Shown in pieces: positions 15,397-25,362 of a DNA stretch of 32,023 bases; position 1 is the stretch's first letter; the number at the start of each line of letters is the position of its first letter. The stretch spans positions 1 to 32,023 of the forward strand of contig JAHFGV010000026.1 in assembly GCA_023247255.1 (NCBI GenBank), read 5' to 3'. Under the pieces are notes generated by a model. The model was not told the origin of the DNA and did not search any database. It saw only the letters and a list, made by a program, of their open reading frames with translations. The translations under genes and the position numbers were made by a program. Origin of the DNA: Candidatus Omnitrophota bacterium. Its GTDB lineage: Bacteria > Omnitrophota > Gorgyraeia > Aquiviventales > Aquiviventaceae.

Positions 15397-17261
15397 TTTG
15401 TCTTCCACCGTTCGAGCCGTTTCAGTACCGACTCGGCGCTGTTGAGCGTCGTACTCATCTGGCTGGACGCGACAGAAGTCGGCGCAAACCGCGCCGCGTC
15501 GCACTGGTCAAATAGCGATGCAAGCTCACCCAAGAGTTCTTCCGGAATCTCTCGTGGCTTGAGATGTCGCTCCAGTTCCACTTTTGTGAGGCCTTCGGAG
15601 GCAAGGTTGAATCGGTCACCGATGTACCGCTGCAATGCTCGGAAGACCTCGTCATAACATTCCACGACCTTGCCTGCTTGTTGGAGCTGCTTCGCACGTT
15701 GGCACTGGGTGATTGCACGCTTGAAGGCCCCGCTTGAGCGCGCCAGACCCGGGTCGGCCATCAGCCGCTCGTAATAGCGGTGCAGGATCTCGCTGACACC
15801 TAAAAGGACAAGTGGCAGGATTAACAGAAGCCACGACCATAAAGACCGATACCATGCCCATCCAAGGGGCTGCAACATTCCCAGATCCTCTTTGATGTAG
15901 ATGATGTCGCGGCCTAGAGCCTCTGGTCGTTCCGGACCCACAGGCCCTTGAGGCGCCAAGATAAGGGTGGGGCGTTCCTGCACGGGTGCTGGCTTCACCT
16001 GAATGGGAATGGGTTCCTTGGTCAGCGTGCGGTATTGCCCGATCTCTGGGTCAAAGAAGGAAAATCGAACAGCGGGAATCTGCGTCACCGAGGGGTCGGT
16101 GGGAATCAATACTTGCTCGAAAATCTTCTGCTGGTTTTGACTGTCTCGATTTTGCTGTGGCTTCGGCTCGTAGATTCTAAAATGGATCGGGTCCCCAATG
16201 ATCGCTGGCGGCGCAATCGCGTCAAGATTTCCATTACCCCGCACCGTCATCGTCAGTGTGATCGGCTCACCAGCGGTCGCCTCGACAGGAACTGCGCTCA
16301 CGTCAAGACTGAAGCGTCCGATCGCACCTGCAAAATCCTCAGGTCTATCCTCCGCTGGCAATGGGAGGACTTCGATCGTCACTGGATCGGCCCTCACACT
16401 GACAGGGACCAACTGGGACGATCCGAAGAAATCTTCCAGCAATGAATCGCTGCCGAAGAAACCTTCGAATGGATCGTCTCCGAACGGCGATGCCGAGCGA
16501 CGATGCGACCGATTCCGCTGGACGATCTGGCAGTTGATCGACGCTGGCCCCAGCGACAGAAGTCCTGTTCTGAGCGGGACCACTTCCGTGTTGAACTCCA
16601 GCAGCGTGTACGACTCTGCGCCGATAACGACGTCCGATTGCTTCGGTTGTTGGAGCCCTTTGACTAGGAAGCCATCGGCCTGTAGGGTGGGCATCTCGAT
16701 TCCGCGGACCGCAACTTGGCCAACCAAAAGCTGCAACTTCATGGGAATCGCTTGGTTGAGGTACGCCTTCGTCTTATCGACGCCCAGCTGCAGCTGAAGG
16801 TGATCGCCAAGCTGCGGTGCGCCCCCCGTTTCTTCGGCAGGCTCCGCACCCTGTGTCACGATGGAGGCAGACGGCAGGACTTGGACATCGATCGGCTGCG
16901 TCTGGTAGGTCTTCCCATCCACATTCACAGCAATCGGGCCAATCGTGAAGGTCCCCTCTTTTTTCGGCGTAAGGACATAAGTATGGGAGACCGACGAAGA
17001 CATCTGGCCGTTGATGATCGAAATCTGCGTTGAGGGGCCAAGGTACTGCGCGTCGAATCCGTCAAGCGTAAGATCCGGCGGCCGGGCATTCTGTGTCCCG
17101 TTCACATCGAGGCTCAACTGCATCCGGCCGTTGAGCGGTACGTGGTTCCGGTCGACTCGTGCCTGGACGCTGATCCCCTCGGCAAATGCCAACGAACTCA
17201 CGGCGACTACGGTAAGAAATACACCCACCCTCTGGCACGTCGTCAGCGTAGAGCGAATCAT
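15393..17261 (-). CDS. batD: BatD-like oxygen tolerance protein
   Basis: 622 aa; ISVQARVDRNHVPLNGRMQLSLDVNG...TFTIGPIAVNVDGKTYQTQPIDVQVLP; C-terminal TM. Confidence 0.92.
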   Translation of the reverse strand: MIRSTLTTCQRVGVFLTVVAVSSLAFAEGISVQARVDRNHVPLNGRMQLSLDVNGTQNARPPDLTLDGFDAQYLGPSTQISIINGQMSSSVSHTYVLTPKKEGTFTIGPIAVNVDGKTYQTQPIDVQVLPSASIVTQGAEPAEETGGAPQLGDHLQLQLGVDKTKAYLNQAIPMKLQLLVGQVAVRGIEMPTLQADGFLVKGLQQPKQSDVVIGAESYTLLEFNTEVVPLRTGLLSLGPASINCQIVQRNRSHRRSASPFGDDPFEGFFGSDSLLEDFFGSSQLVPVSVRADPVTIEVLPLPAEDRPEDFAGAIGRFSLDVSAVPVEATAGEPITLTMTVRGNGNLDAIAPPAIIGDPIHFRIYEPKPQQNRDSQNQQKIFEQVLIPTDPSVTQIPAVRFSFFDPEIGQYRTLTKEPIPIQVKPAPVQERPTLILAPQGPVGPERPEALGRDIIYIKEDLGMLQPLGWAWYRSLWSWLLLILPLVLLGVSEILHRYYERLMADPGLARSSGAFKRAITQCQRAKQLQQAGKVVECYDEVFRALQRYIGDRFNLASEGLTKVELERHLKPREIPEELLGELASLFDQCDAARFAPTSVASSQMSTTLNSAESVLKRLERWKTK

Positions 17262-17270
17262 CGTTGAGGT

Positions 17271-18149
17271 TCACCAATCCTGGTCCACATCGGGCTCTCG
17301 CGCTGGACCTTGATGCTCCTTCACCAGCGCTCCACGCTCTTCATTCTTGAGCGTATCGAGAATCCAAAGCGCTTGCTGTTGAGACATGTTCTGCGACTCT
17401 GCAACCGCCTGTGCACTTTGCTCAGATCCCTGCTGGGCTGGTTGTTGCCGTGCGGCTTGAGCCGGCTGTCCCTGTTGCTGTGGATCGGTCCCTTGCGCAG
17501 CTTCCATCGATGATTGAGACTCCGGCTCGGATTTCGATTCGGCAGAGGCGGCTTGTTGCTGTTGTTGCTGCGATTCGCCGGCTTGCTCGGTTTGCTGCTG
17601 AGATTGCGCCTGTTGGGTGGTTTCTGTCTGCGCTTGAGCGGATTGCTGATTCGCCTTCTGCTGCTGGACCTTCGCCGACTGCTGCTCCTGCTGCGTCTTC
17701 AATGCTTTCAGACGCTGTTCAACTAATTCGTAATTATACTTCGCATCCACATCCTTCGGTTCCTGCCGAATCGCGAACCGATAGTCTTCCAGCGCTTTTT
17801 GGTAGAAATCGACCGCTTGGTTGGGCGTAGCCTGTTCTGCGGCACGTCCCAGCCGGGAGTGTGCATTCCCCAGGTTGTAGGAGGCTCGGCCTTGGAGCGA
17901 TGAACCGGATGAGGCGACGGCGCTGCTCAGAGACTCCGCGGCTTTGTCGTAGTGACCCTGCTGATATCGCACCGTCCCAAGGTTGTAGTGCAGCGTTGGA
18001 TCGGTCGGTCGCTGTTTCAGCAAGCGCTCGAAGCGCTCAGCCTGAAAGTCTTGGGAAGCCTTGCGCTCATCGGCGTCGCTCGAAAGCGCTCCTCCAATCA
18101 TCAGCAGAGCGATAAGTATCCACCGCGTTAGTCTCAACCTACCACCCAT
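17271..18149 (-). CDS. TPR protein with Gln/Ser-rich tail (BatC-like)
   Basis: RLLKQRPTDPTLHYNLGTVRYQQGHYDKAAESLSSAV...; start MGGRLRLTRWILIALL at 18149, since upstream sequence is a hairpin repeat. Confidence 0.87.
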   Translation of the reverse strand: MGGRLRLTRWILIALLMIGGALSSDADERKASQDFQAERFERLLKQRPTDPTLHYNLGTVRYQQGHYDKAAESLSSAVASSGSSLQGRASYNLGNAHSRLGRAAEQATPNQAVDFYQKALEDYRFAIRQEPKDVDAKYNYELVEQRLKALKTQQEQQSAKVQQQKANQQSAQAQTETTQQAQSQQQTEQAGESQQQQQQAASAESKSEPESQSSMEAAQGTDPQQQGQPAQAARQQPAQQGSEQSAQAVAESQNMSQQQALWILDTLKNEERGALVKEHQGPAREPDVDQDW

Positions 18150-18237
18150 TGGAATTGTGGATTGTGGATTGTGGAATGCGGATTGAAAGATCGGATAATC
18201 CGCAATCGACAATCCACAATCGAAAATTCGAAAGTGG
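18150..18237. repeat. Inverted-repeat array of GGATTGTG words
   Basis: GGAATTGTGGATTGTGGATTGTGGAATGCGGATT...AATCCGCAATCGACAATCCACAATCGAAAATTC. Confidence 0.8.
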
Positions 18238-18239
18238 GA

Positions 18240-19250
18240 TCATCGGTCTACCATGCGGCGACGATCGCTGATGAGTGGTTCGCACGTCAAGAGGAACAAC
18301 GCCACGGCCAATGCCCACTGAAATCGCAGCTCGTACTGCTTCTTCATCGTGCTCTCGAATTCCTGTTGATGCAGCGCGGCGATCCGGTCGCGATAGAGCA
18401 GATCGAGCCCGAACGCGGTTGGGGTAGCCCGGATGTAGCTGCCGCCGATCTCCAGCGCTATCTGTTGCAGGAGCCCTTCCGCAAGATGAGACTTCACGGT
18501 CCGTCCCTCGCGATCCTTCAAGAACGTCTGGTTGCCCTGCGCATCGGTGATCGGAACAAGCTCCCCTTCGGGTGTGCCGACCCCCACGGTAAAAATCTTC
18601 ACTCCTTGCTTGGCCGCCTCTTTGGCCGCTGACAGCGGATCTCCCTCGTGGCTCTCCCCATCGGTGATGATGATCAAGGCTCGGGAGTCCGGCGCTGACG
18701 ACGCGAAGACCTTGAGGCTGTCACGGATCGCGTTCGCAATCGCCGTGCCGCCACGTGGGATGGAATGGGTGTCGAGTTCATCGAGGGTGAGCGAAAACGC
18801 GCCATAGTCGACGGTCAGCGGACACTGCACGAAGCTCGTTCCGGCGAAAGCCACAAGACCGATCCGGTCGCCTTTCAACATCGGCACCAATTCTTGGATC
18901 GCAAGCTTTGCCCGCTCAAGCCGGCTGGGTTTGACGTCTTGGGCCAGCATGCTCTTTGAGACATCGAGCGCGATGACGAGATCGACTCCGCGTCGCTTGA
19001 TCTCCTGCCAGCGAAACCCCCACTGCGGGCCGATTAGCGCGATAACAAGGAAAAGAACCCCGATCATCACGATCGCCGCTTTGAGCGCTCGGGATCTATA
19101 GTCGACTTGCTCTGCCAACTGCGGCAGTAATCCAGCGTCCACGAGGTGGCTGAGCGCCTGCTTCCGATCGCGCAAGGCCCACACCCACAAACCCAGCAAC
19201 GCAACGATCACCCACCCCCATACCCACCTCTCAGGACAGGCCCAGCGCAT
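18240..19250 (-). CDS. VWA domain protein, BatB/BatA-like
   Basis: VDLVIALDVSKSMLAQDVKPSRLERAKLAIQELV (MIDAS DxSxS); IITDGESHEGDP. Confidence 0.92.
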   Translation of the reverse strand: MRWACPERWVWGWVIVALLGLWVWALRDRKQALSHLVDAGLLPQLAEQVDYRSRALKAAIVMIGVLFLVIALIGPQWGFRWQEIKRRGVDLVIALDVSKSMLAQDVKPSRLERAKLAIQELVPMLKGDRIGLVAFAGTSFVQCPLTVDYGAFSLTLDELDTHSIPRGGTAIANAIRDSLKVFASSAPDSRALIIITDGESHEGDPLSAAKEAAKQGVKIFTVGVGTPEGELVPITDAQGNQTFLKDREGRTVKSHLAEGLLQQIALEIGGSYIRATPTAFGLDLLYRDRIAALHQQEFESTMKKQYELRFQWALAVALFLLTCEPLISDRRRMVDR

Positions 19251-19254
19251 CAGT

Positions 19255-19389
19255 CCACCACCCGATGCTGTCCCGTTTTTCGATGGGACACTGCAACACC
19301 ATTTTCATAGCTGGCTGTCATGAGGACTCTTCACCCATCAAGCGCTTCATCGAATTGCAGGGGCCGACGGCAGCCCGCAGCAAGTGGTG
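19255..19389. repeat. Bat-operon spacer repeat copy 1 (CCACCACCCGATGCTG ... CAGCAAGTGGTG)
   Basis: Aligns with 21336-21476. Confidence 0.7.
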
Positions 19390-19392
19390 AAG

Positions 19393-20385
19393 TCAGGGCA
19401 GCACCCGAAGCCAGGTTTCACTCACCACGGCTTCACCCAACAACAGCAATATGGCTGGGATGACGAACCAAGGATACCACTCTTTATACGACAAGTAGCG
19501 CGGCTGTTCAATCGTGGTCTTTTCCATCCGATCGATCTCGTGGTAGATCGTCCGCAACGATTCGGTGTCGGTCGCACGGAAGTACTGGCCACCGCTCAGG
19601 CGCGCGATTTTCGTCAAGCCCGCATCGTCCACTTCGATTTTCACCTGCTGGTAGACTCTTCGTCCAAAGAGATCGGTGGCCGGATACGGGGCCAAGCCCT
19701 TCGTCCCGGCCCCGATCGTGTAGATGCGCACCCCCAACGTCTTGGCCAGCTGGGCCGCCGCCTCCGGAGTTACCGTCCCGGCGTTGTTCACCCCATCCGT
19801 CAACAACACGACGATGCGGCTTTTCGTCTTTGGATGGCGCAGTCGGTTCAGCGCCGTCGCGATTCCGGAGCCGATGGCCGTTCCATCTTCCACCATGCCG
19901 ATCTCCACTCGGTCGAGCTGGCTCAAGAGCCAGCCGTGGTCCATGGTCAGTGGGCACTGCGTATATGGCCGGCCAGCGAAGATGACGAGTCCGATGCGGT
20001 CGTTCGGACGGTGCTCGACGAACTCTTTCACGACGTCCTTCACGACGTCAAGTCGGTTGTGCCGAACGCCATGGAGGGTGAAATCCTCAGCCAGCATGCT
20101 CCCGGAGATATCGACAGCGAGCACGATGTCGATGCCTTCCGTCTGGAGCCGGCTCGCCTCAAGTCCTTGTTGTGGCCGTGCCAAGGCGACGACGACCCAG
20201 GCGATGGCGATGGCGCGAAGGAGTGTTGGCAGGCGCAGCCAACTGGGATGGCTCTGATGCGTTGCTGACTCAAGCCCTGCGGCGCTTGGAAAGCGCATCC
20301 GAGCCCGGGCAATCCATCGCGCTCCCCACAGCATCAACGCCGGCAGCAGGAGGGCTGCGAACCACAGCGGATCGCGAAAGCTCAT
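19393..20385 (-). CDS. batA: VWA domain protein, BatA-like
   Basis: IDIVLAVDISGSMLAEDFTLHGVRHNRLDVVKDVVKEFVEHRPNDRIGLVIFAGRPYTQCPLTMDHGWL; IVVLLTDGVNNAG. Confidence 0.94.
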   Translation of the reverse strand: MSFRDPLWFAALLLPALMLWGARWIARARMRFPSAAGLESATHQSHPSWLRLPTLLRAIAIAWVVVALARPQQGLEASRLQTEGIDIVLAVDISGSMLAEDFTLHGVRHNRLDVVKDVVKEFVEHRPNDRIGLVIFAGRPYTQCPLTMDHGWLLSQLDRVEIGMVEDGTAIGSGIATALNRLRHPKTKSRIVVLLTDGVNNAGTVTPEAAAQLAKTLGVRIYTIGAGTKGLAPYPATDLFGRRVYQQVKIEVDDAGLTKIARLSGGQYFRATDTESLRTIYHEIDRMEKTTIEQPRYLSYKEWYPWFVIPAILLLLGEAVVSETWLRVLP

Positions 20386-21323
20386 GCGATCTTCCCGGTG
20401 CTTACCACCGCAGACTCCAGCGATGGCGCGGTGTCCTGAACAAACCGACGCGCTGCTTCAAACGCCTCATCCGCTTCGTGCCCAGACGGCTCGTAGCGCG
20501 CGAACTTCACCAGGTCGCAGCGCTCCAAGAAATCCTGCAGCAGCCGACGGTGATTCAGGGAGAGGACTGCTGCGTTCGAGGCGACCTGAAGGAACTCTTC
20601 GGTCGTCATCTCTGGAGCCTTCAGCCCGAATCGGGCCTCAACGTAAGCCCGCACAATGCTAGAAATCCTGACGTAGTACTCCTCATAGCGATTGTGCGAT
20701 GGCAAATCCTCTTGGTGCAGCTTTGATAAGGCATCAAACGCGATCGCGTGCGGTGGCTGGGGCGGGGCTGACGACGTCTTTGCCTGTTTGCGTTGCCATC
20801 TCCACCACCAGACTCCAGTCACCATCCCCATCACCGCCAAGGCTCCGAGGAACAACCCCCACGCTGAGCGCATGGGAATCAGCGGCTTGACGTCTCGGAT
20901 GTCCTGACGTTTCCAATCGACCGGCAACAGGCTTTTGACCGTAATCGGCAAGGCCTGAGTGCGCGCCTCATGGGTCGCGCCATCGCTGGCCTGATACGTC
21001 ACCACGGTCTCAGGGATGGTGTGATGCCCCGTCGAGTAGCTGTACAACCGATACCAGCGTTCTTCAGTCACGATTCCATTATCGGTACGTGGCGCCTCCC
21101 CACCGGATGCCTCCACAACGAAATCACCGAGCGTCCCACCGACCGATGGCCACTCGACTCTCACACCCGATGGGTATTTGAGGCTGACGAAGTACTGGAT
21201 GAAATCGCCCACGAGGACTTCGGATCGGTCGGCCGACGCTTCGGCACTCGGGCGCGATTCACCGGCATAGGCAACCGAGATGCCCAGCAGCAACGTCACA
21301 AAGAATACAAGGACAGATCGTCT
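20382..21323 (-). CDS. Bat-operon protein with N-terminal BatD-like beta domain, TM and DUF4381-like tail
   Basis: MRRSVLVFFVTLLLGISVAYA signal; LVGDFIQYFVSLKYPSGVRVEWPSVGG; YYVRISSIVRAYVEARFGLKAPEMTTEEFL. Start refined to 21323. Confidence 0.85.
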   Translation of the reverse strand, partial: RRSVLVFFVTLLLGISVAYAGESRPSAEASADRSEVLVGDFIQYFVSLKYPSGVRVEWPSVGGTLGDFVVEASGGEAPRTDNGIVTEERWYRLYSYSTGHHTIPETVVTYQASDGATHEARTQALPITVKSLLPVDWKRQDIRDVKPLIPMRSAWGLFLGALAVMGMVTGVWWWRWQRKQAKTSSAPPQPPHAIAFDALSKLHQEDLPSHNRYEEYYVRISSIVRAYVEARFGLKAPEMTTEEFLQVASNAAVLSLNHRRLLQDFLERCDLVKFARYEPSGHEADEAFEAARRFVQDTAPSLESAVVSTGKIA

Positions 21324-21335
21324 CATCAGCTCATC

Positions 21336-21476
21336 CCACCACCTGCTGTTGTCCGGCCTTTCGCTGGGGCACGGCAACACCATTGTCAGAGCCGCCAGTC
21401 ATCAGCACTCTTGCCCACTCTCACTCGCTCCGTCGAGTCGCAGGGTTTGCCACAGGCAACACGCAGCAGGTGGTGG
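21336..21476. repeat. Bat-operon spacer repeat copy 2 with perfect 13-bp TIR
   Basis: CCACCACCTGCTG (21336-21348) ... CAGCAGGTGGTGG (21464-21476). Confidence 0.8.
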
Positions 21477-21478
21477 CG

Positions 21479-22354
21479 TCATCGCCGCATCGATCGCATC
21501 CGGAAGAATCGCAGCAGAGGATCGATATACGGCTGGTCCGTGCGAACCTCCACCAGATCAACGCCGGCCGCGCGGGTTATTTCCTTGACTCGTTGCCGAT
21601 GCACCTGGGCCCATTGCTGGTAGCTCTTACGGACATGCTCATTGGAACTATTGAGAACGATCTCGCGCTCCTGCTCGAGATCTTCCCAACGAATCCATCC
21701 AACCGGCGGCAGAATCTCCTGCCTGGGATCCACCAAGTGCACCGCAATGACATCGTGACGTCTGTTAGCGATTGCAAGTGTGGTCCCGATATCCTCGCAG
21801 AAGAAATCTGAAATAAGAAAGATGACGGCCTTGCGATGCAAGACGCTCGCCAGATAGTCGAAAGCCGTTGTCAAGCGGGTTCCATGGCCGGTAGGCTCGA
21901 AGGAGAGCACGTCGCGGACCACTCGCAGGACATGCTTAGAGCCTTTCTTGGGCGGGATGAAACGTTCGACTCGGTCGGTGAAAAGCAGCAGGCCGACTTT
22001 ATCGTGGTTTTTGATGGCAGAGAATGCAACGACGGCGCAGAGCTCCGTCGCGATGCGGTTCTTTAGCTGGGAACCTGAGCCAAACGCCATCGAACGGCTT
22101 AGGTCGACCAGAAAAATTACAGTCAGCTCCCGTTCCTCGACGAACCGCTTGATGTAGACTCGGCCGGTTCGGGCGGTGACGTTCCAGTCGATGGAGCGGA
22201 TCTCGTCACCCGGCTGGTACTCACGGACCTCTTCGAATTCGACGCCGCGGCCCTTGAAGACGCTCTCGTAGCGACCGGACATCGTCTCGTTGACAACACG
22301 CTTTGTGATTATCTCAATCCGACGAACTTGTCGGAGAATTTCGGGAGGAATCAT
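21479..22354 (-). CDS. DUF58 domain-containing protein
   Basis: GRYESVFKGRGVEFEEVREYQPGDEIRSIDWNVTARTGRVYIKRFVEERELTVIFLVDLSRSM. Confidence 0.96.
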   Translation of the reverse strand: MIPPEILRQVRRIEIITKRVVNETMSGRYESVFKGRGVEFEEVREYQPGDEIRSIDWNVTARTGRVYIKRFVEERELTVIFLVDLSRSMAFGSGSQLKNRIATELCAVVAFSAIKNHDKVGLLLFTDRVERFIPPKKGSKHVLRVVRDVLSFEPTGHGTRLTTAFDYLASVLHRKAVIFLISDFFCEDIGTTLAIANRRHDVIAVHLVDPRQEILPPVGWIRWEDLEQEREIVLNSSNEHVRKSYQQWAQVHRQRVKEITRAAGVDLVEVRTDQPYIDPLLRFFRMRSMRR

Positions 22355-22508
22355 CCTAGCTAAAAACAGTGACTAAATCAGTGGCCAGTGATCAGTGACT
22401 AGTAACCAGTGGAACGTTCGACGAGAAACACGAAGAAATATATCAAGATATTTTTGTCCACCTACTTAGACCCATCCGCGCAAGCCTAGCCTCATCTACC
22501 GTGGAAGA

Positions 22509-23501
22509 CTACGGAACAGGCACGTGCTCAAAGATCCGTTTGAGAAGGTCCTCGGAGGTCAAACCTTCCGCCTCGGCTTCATAGGTCGGTATGATCCGGT
22601 GGCGAAGCACGTCGAGGCCAATCGTCTTCACGTCCTGCGGGACGACGTAGCCTCGTCCCTGCATGAACGCATACGCTTTGGCGGCGAGAGCCAGGTAGAT
22701 CGAACCGCGCGGCGAGGCTCCGTATTGAATCATCGGGCCGAGATCGAGTTTATAGCCTTTCGGATCCCGGCTTGCGAAGACAAGATCCAGAATGTAGTCT
22801 TTGATTTTCTCATCCAGGTAAACATCGCTGACGGTCTGGCGGACCTCCAGTAACTGCTGGGGACTGATGATGGACTGAACCGATGCCTCAGGATTGGTGA
22901 TTGCCATTCGCTCCATGATCTGGCGCTCTTGTGTTTTTTCGGGATAACTGATGAGGACTTTCAGCATGAAGCGGTCGACCTGCGCCTCAGGCAATGGATA
23001 CGTTCCCTCCTGCTCAATGGGGTTCTGCGTTGCCAGCACGAGGAAGGGATCTTCCAACTGAAACGTCTCTTCCCCAATCGTCACCTGATGCTCCTGCATC
23101 GCTTCGAGTAAGGCGCTTTGCACTTTAGCCGGCGCACGGTTGATCTCATCGGCGAGGATAATGTTGGCAAAGATCGGACCCTTCTTGACAGAAAAGCACC
23201 CGTCGCGTGGGTTGAAGATCAACGTGCCGATGAGGTCTGATGGAAGAAGATCCGGGGTAAATTGAATCCGCTGAAACTTCGTTGAGATCGTGCGGGCAAG
23301 TGTCTTGACACAGAGGGTTTTCGCAAGGCCCGGAACGCCTTCTAGCAGGACATGCCCATTGGCGAGGAGCCCAATCAGCAGTCGTTCAACTAGGGCTCGC
23401 TGTCCTATGACGACCTTGCCCAGTTCCTGCAGCAACTGCTGGACGAACGTGCTCGATTCCTTGACCCGCTCGTTGATAGACGCCATGCCAGCTTGTACCA
23501 T
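22509..23501 (-). CDS. moxR: MoxR family AAA+ ATPase
   Basis: LLANGHVLLEGVPGLAKTLCVKTLA; IILADEINRAPAKVQSALLEAMQEHQVTI; VLATQNPIEQEGTYPLPEAQVDRFMLKV. Confidence 0.97.
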   Translation of the reverse strand: MVQAGMASINERVKESSTFVQQLLQELGKVVIGQRALVERLLIGLLANGHVLLEGVPGLAKTLCVKTLARTISTKFQRIQFTPDLLPSDLIGTLIFNPRDGCFSVKKGPIFANIILADEINRAPAKVQSALLEAMQEHQVTIGEETFQLEDPFLVLATQNPIEQEGTYPLPEAQVDRFMLKVLISYPEKTQERQIMERMAITNPEASVQSIISPQQLLEVRQTVSDVYLDEKIKDYILDLVFASRDPKGYKLDLGPMIQYGASPRGSIYLALAAKAYAFMQGRGYVVPQDVKTIGLDVLRHRIIPTYEAEAEGLTSEDLLKRIFEHVPVP

Positions 23502-23572
23502 GGGGCACCTCCTGAGAAAATACGTACCGGTTCTCTTTTAACAGACTGAAACAGTGCGCAGAGACCGCTTGG

Positions 23573-23809
23573 CTATCCGAGTGACAGGCGATGAAGCCAC
23601 AAGAACAAAAACGCAAGAGCACCCAAAGAAATGAGATTAACGATAATCACCCATAGCCAGAACAACCGACGCGAACGTAACCGTCGCCACAGGTACACTA
23701 AACCGGTCCACGTCGCAAGGCGGTTGGCCAGCCATAAAGATAGCTTTAAACGTGTGCCTATCCACAACCATGAAGGCCAAACCATTGTGCCAATCCGCCG
23801 ATCTCCCAA
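23573..23809 (-). CDS. Small hydrophobic (membrane) protein, uncertain
   Basis: 78 aa; two hydrophobic stretches; no homology recognised. Confidence 0.3.
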   Translation of the reverse strand: MGDRRIGTMVWPSWLWIGTRLKLSLWLANRLATWTGLVYLWRRLRSRRLFWLWVIIVNLISLGALAFLFLWLHRLSLG

Positions 23810-23911
23810 AATCCGCAGGAGCCAGAGTGATATACAAACTGCTGATTCGCGTGATCCACAATGTTCTGGCTTCCCCGCATGATCGATGACCGAATCTTTT
23901 CCGCAGTCTGC

Positions 23912-25291
23912 TCAGAATTCAATACGCACCAGAACTCCGACTCCGGTTTCTCCACGATCCGCTCGAACATAGGGACTCAAGGTCCACGCATGGACCGCTT
24001 CTGGAGGCTCAAAGGCAGCAGCAGGAACTGTCGCCTGCGAGATGAGCGAACGCACCGCCAGGCCAATCAGCGCGGTGCTGGCAAGCATCGGGAGATGGTC
24101 GTGAAACTCACTGCCACTGGCCTCCTCAAAATTGGAAGTTAGGTAAATCCCCGCAAATACCAGTGCCCCTATAAGCGTTCCTGGAAACTCTCGTCTCACC
24201 AAAAGGTCCATCCGTGCGAGCATCCCAGGCTTGTATTTGCCAGTTTGATTTGCCTCCACCCGGTTCAGCCCGGCAGGGGGCAACGTGAGTTCATACAGGG
24301 ACGCAGGTGGGACACCCGAGCGTTGAAGAGCTTGTTCCAAGGTTATGGTAATCACGGGAGCCGACGGTGAAATTGACGACGCAATCTGAGGAACGGTTTC
24401 CTCCGTTAAAAAGCGACCCTGTGGAGCCCCACGGGACAAACCCATGGCACCGGTAAGTCCGCCGCGATGGGGGCGATATCCCACCCACCCGCTCGCTGAA
24501 GCAAACCATCTAGGCCCACGGTCAGGGGCCGTGGCCCGATGGCGGGGTCGCGAATCAATCCACCCCCGCCATGGCTCAAGGACGATGACGTGGAGTAAAA
24601 GCGCAGCAGAAACAATGCCAGCAATCGTTTGATATTCTTTGCGCAACTCATGAGTAGAAAAAGAAGCACGCAGACCGACTGAGGGCCACCTCAGCCGCGG
24701 CACCAGCCGAGGGACCTGGCGGCAAAATTCCTCATAGCCGGCACCAAACCGCTCTGTCAGAAAACGCTCTTCGGCCCGGATGATGCGGCTGTAGACAATG
24801 ACGAAATAGAGCGTGCAGGCGACTACGACCACCCAGGAATCTGTGAAACAGGCCAGGCCGAGGCAGAGCAGAAAGTTGCCTGCGTAAATGGGATTGCGAA
24901 TCATTGCGTAGGGCCCTTCTTGGACGAGTCGCTTGGCATTGGTAGAGGCTGATCGGGTTGCCGCCCCAACAATTCCTACGGCCCAAATACGCAGGGACTC
25001 ACCCAGCAGGATAAGCAACACCCCCGCTACCTCAGATACACCTCGCCATTGCGTCCATGAAGATGACTCGTTTGAAAGCAACCGGGTTGCAATTCCGATG
25101 AGTAAAAACGGAATGGGCAGATGATCGCGATGCCCAAACACCCAGGAATTCACACGGCCAGCACCCAGGCGGCGGCTTGTCATATACAAGCCGATTGCGA
25201 ATACGGCAAGTGCGGCAAAAAGAATCCATGGCCACGGCTGCATCATAATGGCGATATTATATCGCACCTCTGATCTCATCGCATCGTTCAT
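23912..25291 (-). CDS. Isoprenylcysteine carboxyl methyltransferase-like membrane methyltransferase with C-terminal extension
   Basis: GPYAMIRNPIYAGNFLLCLGLACFTDSW...SRIIRAEERFLTERFGAGYEEFCRQVPRLVPRL. Start refined to 25291 (or 25279/25246): the upstream part of the track ORF is antisense to the next gene. Confidence 0.85.
   Translation of the reverse strand: MNDAMRSEVRYNIAIMMQPWPWILFAALAVFAIGLYMTSRRLGAGRVNSWVFGHRDHLPIPFLLIGIATRLLSNESSSWTQWRGVSEVAGVLLILLGESLRIWAVGIVGAATRSASTNAKRLVQEGPYAMIRNPIYAGNFLLCLGLACFTDSWVVVVACTLYFVIVYSRIIRAEERFLTERFGAGYEEFCRQVPRLVPRLRWPSVGLRASFSTHELRKEYQTIAGIVSAALLLHVIVLEPWRGWIDSRPRHRATAPDRGPRWFASASGWVGYRPHRGGLTGAMGLSRGAPQGRFLTEETVPQIASSISPSAPVITITLEQALQRSGVPPASLYELTLPPAGLNRVEANQTGKYKPGMLARMDLLVRREFPGTLIGALVFAGIYLTSNFEEASGSEFHDHLPMLASTALIGLAVRSLISQATVPAAAFEPPEAVHAWTLSPYVRADRGETGVGVLVRIEF
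24421..24549 (-). repeat. 129-bp ORF-embedded repeat, copy 2
   Basis: About 76% hand-counted identity with copy 3 over 129 ungapped positions. Confidence 0.85.
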
Positions 25292-25362
25292 CTTAGATAC
25301 CTCACATAATGGGCACATGCCTGAACAATGTGTTACAATTTCAATTCTGAGGGTAGCTACGC

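Noticed and set aside
17500-17720. Gln-codon triplet repeats (CTG/TTG runs) in the BatC-like gene
   Set aside because: Explained by the Gln-rich linker of a TPR protein; common low complexity.
19384-20268. 294-aa and 177-aa plus ORFs
   Set aside because: Antisense to the BatA-like VWA gene.
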